DNA from: Pseudomonas citrullilanati | GTDB lineage: Bacteria > Pseudomonadota > Gammaproteobacteria > Pseudomonadales > Pseudomonadaceae | Direction: 5' to 3' | Assembly (NCBI RefSeq): GCF_030580855.1 | Contig: NZ_JAUQOP010000002.1 | Span: 1 to 64,000, forward strand | DNA length: 64,000 nucleotides | Shown: piece by piece, positions 47,202-55,042 of the stretch | Layout of the letters: every line of letters starts with the position of its first letter | Numbering within the stretch: the first letter of the stretch is position 1 | Program-made: the position numbers and the translations under genes | Notes under the pieces: generated by a model | Told to the model about the DNA's origin: nothing | What the model saw: only the letters and a program-made list of their open reading frames with translations | Database searches by the model: none

Positions 47202-47575
47202 TGTGGGAGCGAGCCTGCTCGCGAAGACGGCCTGCCAGACAACACGGCATCAGGATCGCACCCCATATCCCTGTGGGAGCGGGCTTCCCGCGAAGACGGC
47301 CTGACAGACAACATGGCAACAAGATCGCATCCCCATATCCCTGTGGGAGCGGGCTTGCCCGCGAAGACGGCCTGCCAGACAACACGGCATCAGGATCGCA
47401 CCCCATATCCCTGTGGGAGCGAGCTTGCTCGCGAAGACGGCCTGCCAGACAACACGGCATCAGGATCGCACCCCATATCCCTGTGGGAGCGAGCCTGCTC
47501 GCGAAGACGGCCTGACAGACAACACGGCATCAGGATCGCACCCCATATCCCTGTGGGAGCGGGTTTACCCGCGAA
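47202..47575. repeat. 70-bp tandem REP array, five full units plus a partial sixth
   Basis: TGTGGGAGCG starts recur exactly every 70 bases at 47202, 47272, 47342, 47412, 47482 and 47552. Each unit is a REP hairpin followed by a nearly constant spacer (GAAGACGGCCTG...CCCCATATCC). The stem arms vary together: GCGAGC/GCTCGC, GCGGGC/GCCCGC and GCGGGT/ACCCGC, while the spacer barely changes. Short open frames across it are by-products of the 70-base periodicity. Confidence 0.95.
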
Positions 47576-47607
47576 GGCGTCGGCACAGCTTGCATCAAAG
47601 CAACGTG

Positions 47608-47991
47608 CTATCCCTTGGCACTTGGCACTGCCATTTCCTTGCTTTCCAGATGATCCAGCGCCCGTTCGACCAGCAACTGAACCCCATCGGCCATGCGGCT
47701 GATCGCCAGGGCGATGCAGCGGCGTGATTCATCGACATCGTCAGCCAGGTCGGCGGCGATGGTGCTGATGGACAGCAGGTCTTCGGAAGCGTTGGCCAGG
47801 AGGGTTTCGGTGTCGATGTGAGGTGAGACGATGAAGAGCTGGGTCTTGTCGGGTTCGGGTAGGGCAGAGGGCTTGGGATTGAGGTAGTAGTCGAGGGCGC
47901 GGTTGGTGGCGTCTTCGAGCTTCTTTTCTTCCTGCAGTTCGACGCGGGATTTGTGGCCGTTCTGTGGGGGATTCGGAGTTGCTTTGAACAT
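47608..47991 (-). CDS. DUF6124/DUF3077-type small protein
   Basis: A 127-residue protein of a family I associate with pseudomonads and whose function is unknown. The N-terminal third is charged (HKSRVELQEEKKLEDATNRALDYYLNP), followed by LFIVSPHIDTETLLANASEDLLSISTIAADLADDVDESRRCIALAISRMADGVQLLVERALDHLE, a helical domain. ATG 47991 is preceded by AGGAAG; a longer frame continues upstream, but it runs through the strongly structured leader and has no ribosome site. Confidence 0.75.
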   Translation of the reverse strand: MFKATPNPPQNGHKSRVELQEEKKLEDATNRALDYYLNPKPSALPEPDKTQLFIVSPHIDTETLLANASEDLLSISTIAADLADDVDESRRCIALAISRMADGVQLLVERALDHLESKEMAVPSAKG

Positions 47992-48236
47992 GATGAAACT
48001 TCCTGGAAGTGGAGCCGGCACCCTCCGATTGCACGTCGAAAAATGGGTGGCAGCTGTACGTAGGTGTGCAAGACCGGTCCAGGAACCCGGCAGACCCGAA
48101 GGTCTCCCACGCGCAGCCGCCATAACAGTCGGCGAGCATAGAAAAATGCTCGGCGAATAGCCATAACGAATGCGTTCCTGGTCCGGACTTGCACGTCCGT
48201 GTCACCGTTTTTTGCGATGACGGACCCAGGTTATCG
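47992..48236 (-). ncRNA. Candidate structured 5' leader of the DUF6124-type gene
   Basis: On the minus strand 48194-48174 pairs with 48086-48066 over 21 positions with only two mismatches (one T-T, one A-A). Inside this helix are two perfect hairpins: GAGCAT-TTTTCT-ATGCTC (48151-48134) and AGACC-TTCG-GGTCT (48105-48092), the second with a stable UUCG-type loop. Just upstream, GTCCGTCATCG (48225-48215) pairs with CGGTGA and CGGAC (48207-48195) around CAAAAAA. The CGGAC strand could instead pair with GTCCG at 48188-48184, giving mutually exclusive folds. No promoter is assigned. Confidence 0.6.
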
Positions 48237-48460
48237 GCGCTTCCAATCACTGCCTAGTTCATGAACAGCCCGGCGTTTTGAAGGAAACATCCGAAGAAGC
48301 TGACGAAAATGAGGACCTGTTCATTTATCTGTCAGACGTGACTTAGCAGTCATCTTGCAGGAAAACACGATCATCTCCCGTCAAAGCGATCCGATGATAG
48401 CGTTTGGCCGCAGAATCGCTAAACTGCCCCGGCCACTCTCTTTCTTTCGAGGCGTTGTCG

Positions 48461-48844
48461 ATGAAATTTCGTTTTCTGTTGTGGATGCTGGGGTTGTTGC
48501 TGGGCAAGGCCAGCCGGACGAATCCGGCGTTCCAGCAGCAGTTGGGTGACAAGGAACTGGTGTTCCAGCTGCAAACCCTGGACGGGAAGGTCGCACGGCA
48601 TTTCACCGTGAAGGACCAGCGCGTCACCAGTAAGAGTGGCACCTATCCCACGCCTGCGTTCGCCATCGCTTTCAAGGACGCGGCCTATGGTTTTGCCACG
48701 ATGCAGGCCAAGAACAAGCAACTGGCTTTCATGACGGGGATTCAGGACAAGTCGATCCAGATCAAGGGCAACCCGGCGCTGGTGATCTGGTTCCAGGGGC
48801 TGATGCGGTATCTGAAGCCGAAGAAACCAAAGCCGAAGTCCTGA
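48461..48844 (+). CDS. SCP2-like small protein of unknown function
   Basis: A 127-residue protein. The N terminus is a hydrophobic helix (FRFLLWMLGLLLGKA), followed by a domain with the shape of SCP2 sterol-carrier proteins: VFQLQTLDGKVARHFTVKDQRVTSKSG, PAFAIAFKDAAYGFATMQAKNKQLAFMTGIQDKSIQIKGNPALVIWFQGLM. The C terminus is Lys/Pro-rich. It has its own upstream region, divergent from the DUF6124 gene. The lipid-binding fold is inferred from pattern only. Confidence 0.7.
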   Translation: MKFRFLLWMLGLLLGKASRTNPAFQQQLGDKELVFQLQTLDGKVARHFTVKDQRVTSKSGTYPTPAFAIAFKDAAYGFATMQAKNKQLAFMTGIQDKSIQIKGNPALVIWFQGLMRYLKPKKPKPKS

Positions 48845-48984
48845 GTGGCGATTGGCAGGCCGGATGCACATGCCTAAAAAGTCTATAGGACTGTCAGAGA
48901 TGACAGGTGTGTCAGCGCCTGTTTGACGGTTCCATGAAGCCTGATATCCGCATTGGATATTCACTGCTTGATGGGAGCAAAAAC

Positions 48985-50334
48985 ATGACTCGATCAACGG
49001 ACACGACGGCCGCCGGCACCTTGGACCCCAGTTTTGCCGAAGGCGGAATATTAAGCTTGCCGACCCCGGAATTTGCTGAGTTCTACGTACAGGCCGTGCT
49101 GCCGCTGGCTGGGAATCAACTACTTCTTGGCATGCGTGTCCTGGGAGCGCACGAACCGATTGGGGTGGCGAAATTAAAAGAGGACGGTTCGGTTGATTGG
49201 GAGTTTGGCGAGGCCGGGACAGGCTTGGTTGAATTTTCTATCAAGGGTCATCGCTTGTATGTCGATCAGCTCTGTGCTCTGAACGATGGTGGATGGCTGG
49301 TGATAGGCACCTATCAGACAGAGGGTTTTGGCGGCAGATATGTGTTGCGGTACTTTCAGGATGGGCAGTTGGACGGATCTTTTGGCGAGAACGGTCTTCG
49401 CTTACTTCCCTTTAAAGACGGGCACAAGGGCGTTGAGAAGACGCTGAGGATTTCTGGTTGGGGGGACGGCCGGTACCCCGTCCTTGGGCCGCGAGACCCG
49501 GGCCGCCAAGGCACCGCTGCGGTACAGCAACTGGATGGCAAGATCGTTCTGTTGAGTCATCGATATTTGGAGTTCGGCCCTGCACAGAGAATCGTCCTGC
49601 GTCTTAATCCAGATGGTTCAATGGACAAAACGTTTAACGGAGCAGGTTTTGCGGTCATTGAACTGAATAATATTGCTTATGATGATCTCACTGCCGATGC
49701 GGTGGCCGTCCAGGCAGATGGCAAGGTGATCGTCTCGGGCAGTTATTTCAAGGCAAGTCCGGCCTCGAGAGGTGCTTATGTAACACGTTTAGATTCGATG
49801 GGGCGTCTCGATTCTGACTTCAATGGGGGCGTAGTTACCGTTCCGCACGCTAATTCTATTTTTGTCCGTGATATTGCCGTGAAGGAAGCCGATGGACGGA
49901 TATTGGTGGCAGGCAACGCTCGCAATAATCAAGCAATGAATGGGATATTGTTCGTATTAACCAGCGGTGGATTTTTCGATTTTAATTTCAACCGTGGTCA
50001 ACCCTTGTTCTCCATGCCCCTGGCTCAGGGGCAGTCTTGGAAATGTTGCACATTTCAGGCAGACGGCTCGATCCTTGTTGCAGGTACGACAGGCGCAGGT
50101 TTTGTCATGGAGGGAACGTTCGCGTTGACGGCGCGTTTCCTTCCTGATGGTTCGCTCGATCCTACTTTCAATGGCGTCGGTTTTGTGACCTTTGACGAAA
50201 AAAACCAGTACGAATCGGTAGAAACTATGGCGGTAATGGTAGACGGACGGATCGTGGTCGGCGGTTTTGGTTGGCTCGACGGCCCGGATTGGGCCTACAT
50301 TGGTCGAGGCTGGATAGTGCGTTATCTGGTCTGA
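48985..50334 (+). CDS. Delta-60 repeat protein
   Basis: A 449-residue protein made of about seven delta-60 repeats (TIGR02608), each with the turn LDxxFxxxG: GTLDPSFAEGG, DWEFGEAGTG, LDGSFGENG, MDKTFNGAG, LDSDFNGG, FDFNFNRG and LDPTFNGVG. Between them are strands such as VAVQADGKVIVSGS and VDGRIVVGGF, a beta-propeller-like arrangement. No signal peptide is seen. ATG 48985 follows GGGAG. Its bases are visibly less GC-rich than the core genes, as in the 681-1793 gene, pointing to acquisition. Function unknown. Confidence 0.8.
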   Translation: MTRSTDTTAAGTLDPSFAEGGILSLPTPEFAEFYVQAVLPLAGNQLLLGMRVLGAHEPIGVAKLKEDGSVDWEFGEAGTGLVEFSIKGHRLYVDQLCALNDGGWLVIGTYQTEGFGGRYVLRYFQDGQLDGSFGENGLRLLPFKDGHKGVEKTLRISGWGDGRYPVLGPRDPGRQGTAAVQQLDGKIVLLSHRYLEFGPAQRIVLRLNPDGSMDKTFNGAGFAVIELNNIAYDDLTADAVAVQADGKVIVSGSYFKASPASRGAYVTRLDSMGRLDSDFNGGVVTVPHANSIFVRDIAVKEADGRILVAGNARNNQAMNGILFVLTSGGFFDFNFNRGQPLFSMPLAQGQSWKCCTFQADGSILVAGTTGAGFVMEGTFALTARFLPDGSLDPTFNGVGFVTFDEKNQYESVETMAVMVDGRIVVGGFGWLDGPDWAYIGRGWIVRYLV

Positions 50335-50349
50335 GCTGTCGGGAGTCTT

Positions 50350-50377
50350 GTGGCGAGGGAGCAGGCTCCCTCGCCAC
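50350..50377. terminator. Perfect 13-bp hairpin between convergent genes
   Basis: GTGGCGAGGGAGC and its complement GCTCCCTCGCCAC flank a 2-base loop, 16 bases after the delta-60 gene. It is a single GTGGCGAGGG-type REP and may stop transcription from both sides. Confidence 0.7.
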
Positions 50378-50422
50378 GCAAAGCCGTTCATCTGCTGTCG
50401 CCAGTTGGCTCAGGCGGAGCTT

Positions 50423-51820
50423 TCAGCCATGAAACTGCGAAGCCAGTTCCCGCAACAACACCTCAGCTTCCAGCACCTTGCTCACCACGTCATTGGCCTT
50501 CTCCCGCGTCAAGCCCACACGCTCGAGCAGTGCATCGGGGATTTCCTCGTCCGGGCCGGAGCCGATGCCCCGGGCGCGCAGCAGGCGCACGGCCAGGCAG
50601 ACCAGGTTCGGGTAGGCGGCGTATTGGCCATCGTAGTGCGGGTCGTGCTGGAAGCGCAGGGCGGTGGCCAGTTCGTCGGGCATGTCCCAGTAGCGCATCA
50701 GCCACCCGCCGATCTGCTCGCGACTGATGCCCAGCAGGTGTTGCTCGACGTAGCTGTGGCACAGGTGCGGGTTGACCTCCAGGTGCCGGCAGATCAGCGA
50801 GAAGTGCGGCGGGAACACGTGGGCCAGCAGCAGGTAGCCGAAGTTGTGCAGCAGGCCGGACAGGTAGGTCAGGCCGCCTTCGGGGCGCTGGGCGCGGGGC
50901 ATGGCGCGGGTCAGGCCTTCGATGACGGCAGCGGTGTAGATCGACTGCTGCCAGTACGGCGTGGTGTGTTGCGGGTGGTCCTTGGGCAGGCTCAGGGTCT
51001 TGCCCAGGGCCAGGCCCAGCGCCAGGTTGATCACCAGGTCGAAGCCCAGTACCCGGACGATGGCGTCTTCCACCGAGCGGATCTTGCCCGGCGAGGCGTA
51101 GTACGGTGACGCCGCCCAGCTCACCACTTGGGCGGCCAGGGCCGGGTCGGTCTCGACGACGCCGGTGATGTCATCGATGGTCGCGTCAGGGTCGACCCGC
51201 AGCTTGATGATTTTTTGCGCGGTTTCGGCCAGCGGCGGGATCTCGATGGTTTCTTCCAGCCGTTGCTGGATGCGCCGCGCCGTGAAGGCTTGCACCGCCT
51301 GGGTGATTTCCGCGCGGTCGTCGTGCGGGCGGTCCAGGTTGGGAGTGATGTTGCTCGTGGCTTCGCCGAACGTCGCGGCGCTGGCCTTGGTGAGCATGGT
51401 CTTGAAGGCCTCGCTGGTGACTTCCAGCAGCAGCCCCGGCTCGCCCGAGTTGATCAGCAGCTTGGGCTCGCGCAGCAGGCTTTCTTCGTACAGGCACGGT
51501 GAGCTGGTCAGCGCCGGCAGGCCGGGCAGCAGGCTCAGGTTGTGTTTGCCGAGCATGCGCTCCAGGCGTTCGGTCGGGACTGCCGTGAGCTTGCGCCCCG
51601 TGAGTTCGGCCAGGCGATTGAGGTCCAGCAGTTGGCTTTGTGGAAACAGCACCATGAGCGCGCCAACGGCATCGTGCAGCAGAACCGCCTGCACCTTGCG
51701 GGTGGGGTTCAGGCTCGGTCGCTCGATCACTTCGTCAAAGCCGATGCCTAATTTCTCGAGCAACTGCCGAATAACTGACGGAGCGTGCGGAATGTCGGGG
51801 GCGAGGGCAGCTTCTGTCAT
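50423..51820 (-). CDS. YbaK-like domain fused to HDOD domain, signalling protein
   Basis: A 465-residue cytoplasmic protein with two parts. Residues about 10-165 resemble a YbaK/ProRS-associated editing domain (VIRQLLEKLGIGFDEVIERP, KVQAVLLHDAVGALMVLFPQSQLLDLNRLAELTGRK). Residues about 185-430 form an HDOD domain (LAETAQKIIKLRVDPDATIDDITGVVETDPALAAQVVSWAAS, YLSGLLHNFGYLLLAHVFP), an HD-related fold without phosphodiesterase metal ligands. ATG 51820 gives the usual MTEAALAPD start. It follows recG after 79 bases; the PAO1 counterpart is PA5346. Confidence 0.85.
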   Translation of the reverse strand: MTEAALAPDIPHAPSVIRQLLEKLGIGFDEVIERPSLNPTRKVQAVLLHDAVGALMVLFPQSQLLDLNRLAELTGRKLTAVPTERLERMLGKHNLSLLPGLPALTSSPCLYEESLLREPKLLINSGEPGLLLEVTSEAFKTMLTKASAATFGEATSNITPNLDRPHDDRAEITQAVQAFTARRIQQRLEETIEIPPLAETAQKIIKLRVDPDATIDDITGVVETDPALAAQVVSWAASPYYASPGKIRSVEDAIVRVLGFDLVINLALGLALGKTLSLPKDHPQHTTPYWQQSIYTAAVIEGLTRAMPRAQRPEGGLTYLSGLLHNFGYLLLAHVFPPHFSLICRHLEVNPHLCHSYVEQHLLGISREQIGGWLMRYWDMPDELATALRFQHDPHYDGQYAAYPNLVCLAVRLLRARGIGSGPDEEIPDALLERVGLTREKANDVVSKVLEAEVLLRELASQFHG

Positions 51821-51899
51821 GGTCTGTGTCCGTTTTCCTACAAGTCGAGCAGTATAACCAGCTTGCCAAGGTCGGTGCGCCCGGAAACTGCGAGCGTGC

Positions 51900-53975
51900 T
51901 CACACTTGGCCGTATTGCTGCCCATGTCGCAGCCAGCGGTCCAGCAACGGGCTGACGTGGTCGGGCCAGCGTTCCAACAGGGCCTGGGCGGCGTCGCGTA
52001 CGGCGGGAAGCAGGTCGGCGTCGCGCATCAGGTCGGCTACCTTGAATTGAAGCAGACCCGTCTGGCGCGTGCCGAGCATTTCGCCTGGTCCGCGCAGTTC
52101 GAGGTCTTTTTCGGCGATGACGAAGCCGTCGTTGGTTTCGCGCATGATGCCCAGGCGCTGGCGCCCGATCTGCGACAGCGGCGGGTGGTAGAGCAGGACG
52201 CAATGGCTGGCGGCGCTGCCCCGGCCGACCCGGCCGCGCAGCTGGTGCAGTTGCGCCAGGCCCAGGCGCTCGGGGTTCTCGATGATCATCAGGCTGGCAT
52301 TGGGCACGTCCACGCCGACTTCGATCACCGTGGTGGCCACCAGCAGTTGCAGGGCGCCGGCCTTGAACTCGGCCATGACGGCGGCTTTCTCGGCCGGTTT
52401 CATGCGGCCGTGGATCAGCCCGACCTTCAACTCGCCGAGGGCGGCGGTGAGGTCCTCAAAGGTGGTTTCCGCCGCCTGGCAGGTGAGCTCTTCCGACTCT
52501 TCGATCAACGTGCAGACCCAATAGGCCTGCCGGCCTTCGGCACAGGCGCTGCGCACCCGTTCAATCACTTCGACCCGCCGGGTGTCCGCGACCAGTACGG
52601 TGTTGACCGGCGTGCGGCCGGGGGGCAGTTCATCGAGGATCGAGGTGTCGAGGTCGGCGTAGGCGCTCATGGCCAGGGTTCGAGGGATCGGCGTGGCGGT
52701 CATGATCAACTGGTGGGGGCACATCCGCCCGCCAACGCCTTTCTGCCGCAGGGCGAGGCGTTGCTGCACGCCGAAGCGGTGTTGTTCGTCGATGATCACC
52801 AAGGCCAGGTTCTTGAACTGCACCTCGTCCTGGAACAGCGCGTGGGTGCCGACCACCATCGGTGCGCCCTCGGCGATCTGCGCCAGGGCGGCGGCGCGGT
52901 TCTTGCCCTTGAGCTTGCCGGCCAGCCAGGCGACTTCGATGCCCAACGGTTCGAGCCAGCGCTGGAAGGTGATGAAATGCTGTTCGGCGAGGATTTCCGT
53001 GGGCGCCATCAATGCCACCTGGTAACCCGCTTCCAGCGCTTGGAGCGCCGCGAGGGCGGCTACCACGGTCTTGCCGGCGCCGACGTCGCCCTGGATCAGC
53101 CGCAGCATGGGTTCGGGCTGGCTCAGGTCGTAGGCGATTTCGTTGCCGACCCGCTGCTGGGCGCCGGTGGGGTTGAAGCCCAGGTTGCGCAGGTACTGGG
53201 GCGGCAGCACGCTGGCCTTGGGCATGGCCGGCGCGCGCAAGGCGCGCATGCTTTCGCGCAGGCGCTGCTGGGACAGTTGATGGGTCAGCAGTTCTTCGAA
53301 GGCGAGACGATGCTGGGCCCAATGGTGACCCAGGGCGAGTTCGTCGACATCGGCGTCGGCCGGCGGGTTGTGCAGGTAGCGGATCGCGTCGGCCAGCGGC
53401 GCCAGCTGATAGTCCCGGGCCAGTTCGGTGGGCAGCCAATCGGGCAGGCTGGTGGGGCCGAGCAGGGTCAGGGTCTGCATGCACAGTTGGCGCAGGCGTT
53501 GCTGGGTCAGGCCTTCGGTGAGCGGATAGACCGGGGTCAGGGTTTCATCCACGGGCGGCGGCTCGTCCCCGGTGATGGCGCGGTATTCCGGGTGGTAGAT
53601 CTCCAGCCCCGATGCGCCGGGGCGCGCTTCGCCGTAGCAGCGAATCCGCGTGCCGCGCTTGAGGCCTTCCTTTTGCGCATTGCTGAAATGGTAGAAGCGC
53701 AGGCTGAGCCCGCCGGTGCCGTCCTGCAAGCGCACCACCAGGCTGCGACGGCGGCCCATGACCACGTCGGCGCCGCTGACCGTGCCTTCGACCACGGCGT
53801 CCTGGCCCGGACGCAAATGGCCGATGGGCACCACGCGGGTGCGATCCTGGTAACGCAACGGCAGGTGAAACAGCACGTCCTGGAGGTTCTCCAGGCCGAC
53901 CTTGGCCAGTTTCTCGGCCATCGCTTCACCGACACCCTTGAGTGCCGTGACCGGTACGCTCGACAGCTCAGCCAT
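51900..53975 (-). CDS. recG: ATP-dependent DNA helicase RecG
   Basis: A 691-residue helicase that remodels stalled forks and Holliday junctions. N-terminal wedge/OB domain (VTALKGVGEAMAEKLAKVGL, LHLPLRYQDRTRVVPIG-like), Walker A GDVGAGKTVVAALAALQA, the DEQH box (VIIDEQHRFGVQQR), MTATPIPRTLAMSAY, and motif VI HQLRGRVGRG. The size equals the P. aeruginosa protein. It starts eight bases after oxyR, consistent with the oxyR-recG operon known in that species. Confidence 0.98.
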   Translation of the reverse strand: MAELSSVPVTALKGVGEAMAEKLAKVGLENLQDVLFHLPLRYQDRTRVVPIGHLRPGQDAVVEGTVSGADVVMGRRRSLVVRLQDGTGGLSLRFYHFSNAQKEGLKRGTRIRCYGEARPGASGLEIYHPEYRAITGDEPPPVDETLTPVYPLTEGLTQQRLRQLCMQTLTLLGPTSLPDWLPTELARDYQLAPLADAIRYLHNPPADADVDELALGHHWAQHRLAFEELLTHQLSQQRLRESMRALRAPAMPKASVLPPQYLRNLGFNPTGAQQRVGNEIAYDLSQPEPMLRLIQGDVGAGKTVVAALAALQALEAGYQVALMAPTEILAEQHFITFQRWLEPLGIEVAWLAGKLKGKNRAAALAQIAEGAPMVVGTHALFQDEVQFKNLALVIIDEQHRFGVQQRLALRQKGVGGRMCPHQLIMTATPIPRTLAMSAYADLDTSILDELPPGRTPVNTVLVADTRRVEVIERVRSACAEGRQAYWVCTLIEESEELTCQAAETTFEDLTAALGELKVGLIHGRMKPAEKAAVMAEFKAGALQLLVATTVIEVGVDVPNASLMIIENPERLGLAQLHQLRGRVGRGSAASHCVLLYHPPLSQIGRQRLGIMRETNDGFVIAEKDLELRGPGEMLGTRQTGLLQFKVADLMRDADLLPAVRDAAQALLERWPDHVSPLLDRWLRHGQQYGQV

Positions 53976-53983
53976 GGCCCGGC

Positions 53984-54904
53984 TTACTTGGCTGCGGGCG
54001 GCTTGGCCACGGAGCACAGGCGGATCGAGTCAGCGAGGATCTCGATGGCCTTGGGCCGCGGGAAACTGGCGCGCCAGGCAATGGCTACGGTGCGGAATGG
54101 CACCGGCGCGGACAACGGCCGGACTTCGATCACGCCCGGGGCGTAGTGATGGCTGTCCACCGCCGACAACGGCAGGATCGAAATGCCCAGGCCGGAGGCC
54201 ACCATGTGCCGGATGGTTTCCAGGGAACTGGACTCCACCGTGGTGTGCTTGGCGCCTTCGCCGCCCTTGGTCAGCGTCGGACAGGCTTCGAGCACCTGGT
54301 CACGGAAGCAATGGCCTTCGCCGAGCAACAACAGGCTCTTGTCGTTGAGCAGGCCGGCGTCGATGGTTTTCTTCTGGGTCCAGGGGTGCTGTGCCGGCAT
54401 CAGGACGTAGAACGGCTCGTCGTAGAGGGGCAGGGTCAGCACGTCGGCTTCGTTGAAGGGCAGGGCGATGATGATCGCGTCCAGCTCGCCGTTGCGCAGT
54501 TTGTCGCGCAGCACATGGGTGAAGTTTTCTTCGATGTACAACGGCATCTGCGGGGCGACCCGGTGCAGTTGCGGAATCAGGTGCGGGAACAGGTAGGGGC
54601 CGACGGTGTAGATCGCGCCGACTTTCAGCGGGGCGGTCAGTTGGTTCTTGCCGGCCTGGGCCAGCTCGCGGATGCCCTGGGCCTGCTCCAGCACTTTTTG
54701 AGCCTGGGCAACGATGCCTTCACCGACTGGCGTCAGGCGCACGGCGCTTTTGCTGCGCTCGAAAATCAGCACGCCGAGCTCGTCTTCGAGTTTTTTCACG
54801 CCCACCGATAGCGTCGGCTGGCTGACATGGCAACGCTCGGCCGCATGGCCAAAATGCTGCTCCTGGGCGAGGGTGACGATGTAGCGTAATTCTGTGAGGG
54901 TCAT
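53984..54904 (-). CDS. oxyR: Hydrogen-peroxide-sensing LysR regulator OxyR
   Basis: A 306-residue LysR-family activator of catalase and alkyl hydroperoxide reductase genes. It has the N-terminal helix-turn-helix (FGHAAERCHVSQPTLSVGVKKLEDELG), and both redox cysteines in GEGHCFRDQVLEACP (Cys199 and Cys208 by family numbering). Transcribed ahead of recG. A terminator separates it from the upstream tonB, so it should have its own promoter in 54905-55004. Confidence 0.98.
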   Translation of the reverse strand: MTLTELRYIVTLAQEQHFGHAAERCHVSQPTLSVGVKKLEDELGVLIFERSKSAVRLTPVGEGIVAQAQKVLEQAQGIRELAQAGKNQLTAPLKVGAIYTVGPYLFPHLIPQLHRVAPQMPLYIEENFTHVLRDKLRNGELDAIIIALPFNEADVLTLPLYDEPFYVLMPAQHPWTQKKTIDAGLLNDKSLLLLGEGHCFRDQVLEACPTLTKGGEGAKHTTVESSSLETIRHMVASGLGISILPLSAVDSHHYAPGVIEVRPLSAPVPFRTVAIAWRASFPRPKAIEILADSIRLCSVAKPPAAK

Positions 54905-55004
54905 GGCGAGCGTCCGTGAAGTTGCGAGCCAAGCATACCGGCTGCAATCGATAGACGCACGTTATCAGACTGCAGGCGCGGTGTGACACCGGGCAATGCC
55001 GCCC

Positions 55005-55036
55005 AAAAATGAAAGCCCCTGTTACAGGGGCTTTCA
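55005..55036 (-). terminator. Rho-independent terminator of exbB-exbD-tonB
   Basis: TGAAAGCCCCTG and CAGGGGCTTTCA form a perfect 12-base-pair stem with a 3-base loop, followed on the minus strand by TTTTT. It lies six bases after the tonB stop. Confidence 0.95.
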
Positions 55037-55042
55037 CATGGC

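Noticed and set aside
47202..47575. CRISPR-like regular repeats
   Set aside because: The spacers are nearly identical to one another and the period is a uniform 70 bases with REP hairpins; no cas genes are near. It is a tandem REP array.
47178..47702. Open frames across the REP array (up to 174 codons)
   Set aside because: They exist only because of the repeated stop-poor units, have repetitive Cys/Arg-rich products and no ribosome site.
47608..48123. Longer form of the DUF6124-type protein starting at 48123
   Set aside because: The extra 44 residues are translated hairpin sequence without a ribosome site; ATG 47991 has AGGAAG upstream.
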